Of a DNA stretch of 9,459 bases, positions 6,300-9,459 are shown piece after piece. A program made the translations under genes and the position numbers. Below the pieces are notes generated by a model, which saw nothing but the letters and a program-made list of their open reading frames with translations, searched no databases and was not told the origin of the DNA. Position 1 is the first letter of the stretch. Each line of letters starts with the position of its first letter. The stretch is from positions 1 through 9,459 of the forward strand of contig JAJYGK010000202.1 in assembly GCA_021790715.1 (NCBI GenBank), in the 5' to 3' direction. The DNA is from Chloroflexota bacterium (lineage in GTDB: Bacteria > Chloroflexota > Limnocylindria > Limnocylindrales > CSP1-4).

Positions 6300-6312
6300 G
6301 ACTGTCTATCAC
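6268..6312 (-). CDS. Candidate 14-codon small ORF with near-ideal ribosome site
   Basis: GTG at 6312-6310 opens a 14-codon frame (MIDSHCTTPREAQA) ending at TAG 6270-6268. The start lies 9 bases after the GGAGG core of an exceptionally strong ribosome site (6318-6330), and a promoter-like pair lies just upstream. I recognise no family. It could be a leader peptide for smpB, a free microprotein, or an accident inside a structured noncoding RNA. Competing starts (GTG 6322, ATG 6319) are too close to the ribosome site, and their frames run out of phase through smpB. The evidence is the arrangement of signals, not protein similarity. Confidence 0.35.
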   Translation of the reverse strand: MIDSHCTTPREAQA

Positions 6313-6317
6313 TGCAC

Positions 6318-6330
6318 ATCACCTCCTTTC
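6318..6330 (-). promoter_or_regulatory. 13-base perfect match to the 16S anti-Shine-Dalgarno
   Basis: The - strand reads GAAAGGAGGTGAT, complementary over all 13 bases to the standard 3' tail of 16S rRNA (AUCACCUCCUUUC). No other gene in this window has more than 5-6 such bases. It lies only a few bases after the predicted transcription start (about 6335) and before a very short ORF. It could drive translation of that ORF or hold ribosomes or anti-SD sequence on a short RNA. Confidence 0.65.
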
Positions 6331-6340
6331 GTTGCGGCGA

Positions 6341-6369
6341 ATACTACTCGCGGGCCGCGGCGAAGACAA
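6341..6369 (-). promoter_or_regulatory. Sigma-70-like promoter downstream of ctpA
   Basis: On the - strand TTGTCT (6369-6364, 4/6) and TAGTAT (6346-6341, 4/6) are 17 bases apart. They lie about 20 bases after the ctpA stop. Predicted initiation near 6335 puts the strong ribosome site at the very 5' end of the transcript. The same spacing occurs in the ssrA promoter of this window. Confidence 0.5.
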
Positions 6370-6388
6370 GGGGGCGTGACGCGGGTGC

Positions 6389-7960
6389 CTACAGACGGGC
6401 TGTCGGGCCCGCCACGACGGACAGCTCGATCGGTCCCGGAGCGCCGGACGGCGGCGGGGACGCCGGATCGGCCGCGGTCGCGCCGGTACCCCCGCTCGAT
6501 CCGGTCCCTCCGGTCGCTCCGGCACCTCCGACCGTGCCCGCGGGCGTGCTCCGGGCCGTGCCGCCGGCCGTCGCCGGCTGCTGTGCGGTGGAGGGAGCGC
6601 CCCCGTCCGTCGTCAGCAGCTGGATCGCGCGATCCAGCTCGGGGTCGGAGCCGATCGGCGTGGAGGGCGGTGCGGTGTACGCGATGTTCGGGGTGAGCCC
6701 CCTGCCGTTGATCCACTGCCGGGACGGCGTCAGCCACCGCGCGACCGTCAGGCGGAACCCGCCCATGTCGTGGCCGAGCTGCTGCCACTCCTGGATGGTC
6801 CCCTTGCCGTAGGTGGTCGTGCCCATGAGGCGCGCCCGCCCCGTGTCCTGCAGGGCCCCGGCGAGGATCTCGCTCGCGCTCGCCGTTCCCTTGTCGACGA
6901 GGACGATCATCGGCAGGTCGCGGCCGGTGGCGATCCCTCCCGGTTCCGCGTCGATCGCACGACGGGAACCGGTGGACATCTGCTCCCAGTAGATCGGGCC
7001 GCGGGCGATGAACTGGCTCGCGATCGCGCGGGCCTGGTCCACGAATCCGCCGCCGTTCCCGCGCAGGTCGAGCACGAGCCCGTGGACGTGATCCGCCAGC
7101 AGGCCGCGCAGCTGCGAGACGAAATCGGCCGCCACCCCCGAACCGAAGCTCGAGATCCGGATGTACCCGAGCGTCCCGTTCGCGACGAGACGGCTGCTGA
7201 CGTCGACCGAGGTGACCACGGCGCGGACGAGCCTGACGTCGAACGGTGCCGCGGTGCCGCGCTCGATCCGGAGCGTCACCGCCGTGCCGCTGCGACCCTG
7301 GACGAGCGCGACCACCTGGTCCACCGTCCTGCCGGCCACGTCGGCGCCGTTGACCGCCAGGATCACGTCGCCGGCGCGGAGGCCGGCCTTCGCGGCCGGC
7401 GAGCGGGGGATGAGGCCGGAGATCGCGATCCGGCACGACGCCCCGGCGGGGCTGCACCCCTGGGCGCCGGATGCGTCGATCGTGGTGATGTAGGCGCCGA
7501 TCCCCTCGAACTGCCCCGACAGCCCGGTCAGCGACGCCCGGTACGCCTCCCCGGTCAGGTACATCGAGAATGGATCCGGGAGCGCCTTGAACATGCCGGA
7601 GATCGCGCCCTCGATGACGGCGTGCTCCGTCACCGGGAGGCCGGCATAGCGCTGCTCGATCGAGTCGAAGGCGTCCCAGAAGGGCTGCAGCTGCGCCGAG
7701 AGCGCCTGGGGCGTCCCGTCGGTGAGGGCGGTCTGGCGGCCCAGCGTGAACCCGCCGGCGAACAGGGCGCTCCCGACCAGGATCGCGACGCCCGCGGCGG
7801 CGATCCAGGTGGCGATCCCCGGCCGGGCCCGCCCGTGCCGCGCCGCCGGCTGCGGCCCGGCGTCGTCGGCGACGAGAGCTTCGCGGTCGAGCACGTCGAC
7901 GGCACCGGGCGGCGGGCTCGCCTCGGCGTCGGGGGTGGGGGAAGTGCCCTGGATCTGCAT
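6389..7960 (-). CDS. ctpA: Membrane-anchored C-terminal processing peptidase (S41, PDZ)
   Basis: This 523-residue serine protease acts outside the cytoplasmic membrane. A Pro/Ala-rich cytoplasmic stretch of about 47 residues precedes one membrane helix (49-72). The N-terminal helical part (FWDAFDSIEQRYAG ... DPFSMYLTGEAY) leads into a PDZ domain (about 150-240; FEGIG, SPAAKAGLRAGDVILAVNG), then the S41 fold (GTLGYIRISSF, GLVLDLRGNGGG). The Ser/Lys/Gln catalytic set is intact: S361 in GTASASE, K386 25 residues later in YGKGTIQ, and Q390. Residues about 453-523 form a Gly/Ala/Thr/Ser/Pro tail of unknown role. An insertion in the PDZ region carries C169 and C176. ATG 7960 has GAGG 6 bases upstream. 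It follows ftsX on the same strand. Such proteases cleave or degrade envelope proteins in other bacteria; the substrate here is unknown. Confidence 0.95.
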   Translation of the reverse strand: MQIQGTSPTPDAEASPPPGAVDVLDREALVADDAGPQPAARHGRARPGIATWIAAAGVAILVGSALFAGGFTLGRQTALTDGTPQALSAQLQPFWDAFDSIEQRYAGLPVTEHAVIEGAISGMFKALPDPFSMYLTGEAYRASLTGLSGQFEGIGAYITTIDASGAQGCSPAGASCRIAISGLIPRSPAAKAGLRAGDVILAVNGADVAGRTVDQVVALVQGRSGTAVTLRIERGTAAPFDVRLVRAVVTSVDVSSRLVANGTLGYIRISSFGSGVAADFVSQLRGLLADHVHGLVLDLRGNGGGFVDQARAIASQFIARGPIYWEQMSTGSRRAIDAEPGGIATGRDLPMIVLVDKGTASASEILAGALQDTGRARLMGTTTYGKGTIQEWQQLGHDMGGFRLTVARWLTPSRQWINGRGLTPNIAYTAPPSTPIGSDPELDRAIQLLTTDGGAPSTAQQPATAGGTARSTPAGTVGGAGATGGTGSSGGTGATAADPASPPPSGAPGPIELSVVAGPTARL

Positions 7961-8004
7961 GTGGGGCCTCGGGGCTGCGCCGGTGGAACGGAGGATCGGA
8001 CTCG

Positions 8005-8041
8005 ATTGTGCGCGTCTCCCGGCCGTGCGTCACCGGCCGGG
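8005..8041 (-). promoter_or_regulatory. Possible promoter and hairpin in the ftsX-ctpA gap
   Basis: On the - strand GTGACG (8033-8028) and CACAAT (8010-8005) are 17 bases apart, each 4/6 to consensus, and would start transcription about 38 bases before ctpA. An 8-bp stem, CCCGGCCG (8018-8025) with CGGCCGGG (8034-8041), overlaps the element and could instead be a weak terminator or processing site after ftsX. The 131-base gap shows nothing else. The promoter call is tentative. Confidence 0.25.
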
Positions 8042-8091
8042 CTTCGTGCTCCACCCTGCCGGAAGGGCCCGCCATCCGGCGCGAAGACCGG

Positions 8092-8982
8092 TCAGCGGAT
8101 CAGGTAGGTGCGGACGGAGATGAATGCGCCCCCGGCCCCGAGGACGAGGCCGGCGCCCCCCACCACGGCCACGAGCTGCTGCCCGAGCTGCTGATCGAAC
8201 TGGATCGGCACCTGGCCGACCACGGTTGCCACCGCCTGCCCGATCGGCTGCGCGGCGATCGCCAGGATGCCGAGCGTGATCGCCGCGCCGAACAGCCCGA
8301 CCAGCATGCCCTCGAAGATGAACGGCCAGCGGATGAACGCGTCGGACGCGCCGACCAGCCGCATGATCTCGATCTCCTCGGCGCGGGCCACCACGGCCAG
8401 GCGGATGGTGTTGACCACGATGAACAGCACGGTGATGGCGACGAGCAGCAGGACGACCACGCCCGCCGTCCGGAGGAAGCCGGTGACGGCGAGGAGCGCA
8501 TTGACGACCTGTTGTGTCTCGAGGACGTCGGTGACGATGCCGTGCGCCGACTGCAGCGTCTGGATCACGTCGCCGTAGACGTGCGGGTCCTTGAGCTTGA
8601 CCAGGATGCTGGCGGGGATCGGGTTCGTGCCGGTCACGCTCGAGTAGTCCGGCTTGCCCTGCTGGCGGAGCTGTTCCTGCCACTGCTGGAGGGCCTGTGC
8701 CTTGCTGAGGTAGTCGACCTGCGCCACCTCGGGCAGCGCGCGGACCTGCGCCATCAGCGCGTCGACGCTCGTCTGCGGCGCGCTGTCGGCGACGAACGCC
8801 TGGACCTCCACCTTCTGCTCGACGAAGCGGAGGCCGGCATCGAGCCCCGACAGGCCGATCACCAGGGCGGCCAGCATCAGCAGCATGAGCGTCATCGTCA
8901 CGGTTGCCGCGAGGCTCATGACCGCGTTGCGCCAGAACCCCTGCCAGGCGCGCCGGATCGAGAAGAGCAGGAAGCGCAGCAT
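8092..8982 (-). CDS. ftsX: Cell division ABC transporter permease FtsX
   Basis: This 296-residue membrane subunit of the FtsEX complex links ATP hydrolysis by FtsE to activation of septal cell-wall hydrolases outside. The order is a cytoplasmic N-terminus (LLFSIRRAWQGFWRN), TM1 about 21-44, an extracellular domain about 45-168 (VEVQAFVADSAPQTSVDALMAQ ... SILVKLKDP), then three more membrane helices. The cytoplasmic coupling motif EIEIMRLVGAS lies at 203-213 after TM2. The length and four-helix plan are typical. ATG starts 2 bases after the ftsE stop, with only a weak GCGAG ribosome site, so translation is probably coupled to ftsE. The next gene is ctpA; no hydrolase-type partner gene sits between them. 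Confidence 0.96.
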   Translation of the reverse strand: MLRFLLFSIRRAWQGFWRNAVMSLAATVTMTLMLLMLAALVIGLSGLDAGLRFVEQKVEVQAFVADSAPQTSVDALMAQVRALPEVAQVDYLSKAQALQQWQEQLRQQGKPDYSSVTGTNPIPASILVKLKDPHVYGDVIQTLQSAHGIVTDVLETQQVVNALLAVTGFLRTAGVVVLLLVAITVLFIVVNTIRLAVVARAEEIEIMRLVGASDAFIRWPFIFEGMLVGLFGAAITLGILAIAAQPIGQAVATVVGQVPIQFDQQLGQQLVAVVGGAGLVLGAGGAFISVRTYLIR

Positions 8983-8984
8983 CG

Positions 8985-9459
8985 TCAGTACTCGCGGTGG
9001 TAGCCGCCCACCTCGTCCCGGACGACGCGACCGTCCTCGAGGGCGACCACCCGGCGCCGGAGCGCCGTCACGACGTCCGCGTTGTGGGTCGCCATCAGCA
9101 CGGTGGTCCCGAGCTCGTTGATGCGCAGCAGGAGCTGGATGATCTCCCAGCTGATCAGCGGGTCGAGGTTGCCCGTCGGCTCGTCGGCGATGACGACCCG
9201 CGGCTCGTGGACGAGCGCGCGCGCGATGGCCGTCCGCTGCTGCTCGCCGCCCGACAGCTGGTTCGGGTACTGGTCCGCGGCGCCGGTCAGGCCGACCAGC
9301 GCGAGGACGCGCTCGACCGCAGGCCCGATCTGCCGGCTCGGGGTGCCTGTCACCTCGAGCGCGAAGGCGACGTTGTCGCGCACCGACTTGTTGGGCAGCA
9401 GCTTGAAGTCCTGGAACACGATGCCCACCTGGCGACGGAGCCGCGGGACCTCGTGCCTC
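8985..9459 (-). CDS. ftsE: Cell division ATP-binding protein FtsE (5' end outside window)
   Basis: The last 157 codons of an ABC ATPase are visible; about 70 N-terminal residues, with the Walker A motif, lie beyond the window. Present are the Q-loop VGIVFQDFKLLP (near 9428), the signature LSGGEQQR (9257-9234), Walker B and D-loop IADEPTGNLD (DEPTGNLD at 9185-9162) and the H-loop MATHN (9095-9081). The fused reading RHEVPRLRRQVG before the Q-loop shows the gene continues past 9428, so no start is proposed inside the window. FtsE dimers bind the cytoplasmic side of FtsX. The following ftsX confirms FtsE over the related LolD/MacB ATPases. The stop is TGA at 8987-8985. Confidence 0.95.
   Translation of the reverse strand, partial: RHEVPRLRRQVGIVFQDFKLLPNKSVRDNVAFALEVTGTPSRQIGPAVERVLALVGLTGAADQYPNQLSGGEQQRTAIARALVHEPRVVIADEPTGNLDPLISWEIIQLLLRINELGTTVLMATHNADVVTALRRRVVALEDGRVVRDEVGGYHREY

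Noticed and set aside
6248..6300. tRNA-like gene (ggttcgcaat resembles a T loop)
   Set aside because: No acceptor, D or anticodon arm can be formed around it; the bases pair into one long stem-loop instead.
5510..6322. 270-codon frame starting at the strong ribosome site (GTG 6322 / ATG 6319)
   Set aside because: Both starts lie on or within 2 bases of the GGAGG core, and the frame passes through smpB out of phase; the GTG at 6312 is better spaced.
6318..6330. Fragment of a 16S rRNA 3' end on the + strand
   Set aside because: Only the anti-SD tail itself matches; the bases before it do not resemble the conserved last helix of 16S rRNA.
5383..6696. Long + strand open frame of 437 codons across ssrA and smpB
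   Set aside because: It runs antisense through a confident tmRNA and smpB; at this GC content long stop-free frames arise by chance, and the product has no recognisable domain.
6309..8075. 588-codon - strand frame overlapping ctpA
   Set aside because: It is an out-of-phase shadow of ctpA; the product is Arg/Gly/Pro-rich without domains, while the ctpA frame has an intact S41 catalytic set.

Overview
The window is a very GC-rich bacterial chromosomal segment of housekeeping genes, with no phage, IS or CRISPR signature. The short-form YidC with a proline-rich N-terminal region, the jag gene straight after yidC, the VanW/G5-type surface protein, and ftsE-ftsX followed directly by a C-terminal processing peptidase suggest a high-GC Gram-positive-like or Chloroflexota lineage (for example a Limnocylindria-type organism). 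This placement is inference from gene style; no taxonomic marker is present.

The left half (1-5023) reads on the + strand. It starts with the 3' end of rnpA, then yidD, yidC and jag/khpB, the classical set next to the replication origin. rnpA/yidD and yidC/jag share ATGA stop/start overlaps, so translational coupling is likely. RnpA processes tRNA (and probably pre-tmRNA), YidD and YidC insert membrane proteins, and Jag/KhpB is an RNA-binding KH-R3H protein linked in other bacteria to envelope and division control. After a 229-base gap with its own hairpin comes a 715-residue membrane-anchored VanW-family protein.

The right half (5110-9459) reads on the - strand and converges on the VanW gene; a perfect 10-bp inverted repeat lies between the two convergent units. 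From right to left it holds ftsE (5' end cut by the window), ftsX, ctpA, a short intergenic region with a compact candidate transcription unit, smpB and ssrA (tmRNA). FtsEX is a divisome ABC complex that normally switches on cell-wall hydrolases, and CtpA is a membrane-anchored S41 protease. SmpB and tmRNA are the two parts of trans-translation. The tmRNA is complete: CCA end, T arm, four pseudoknots, and a tag frame that I read as GNSQPALALAA.

The parts that ordinary annotation would miss are (i) a promoter-like element, a 13-base perfect match to the anti-Shine-Dalgarno sequence, a 14-codon ORF and two strong stem-loops packed into 6218-6369; (ii) a 30-bp tandem repeat that runs into the 3' end of smpB; and (iii) a GNRA-capped hairpin forming the whole predicted 5' leader of the tmRNA precursor.
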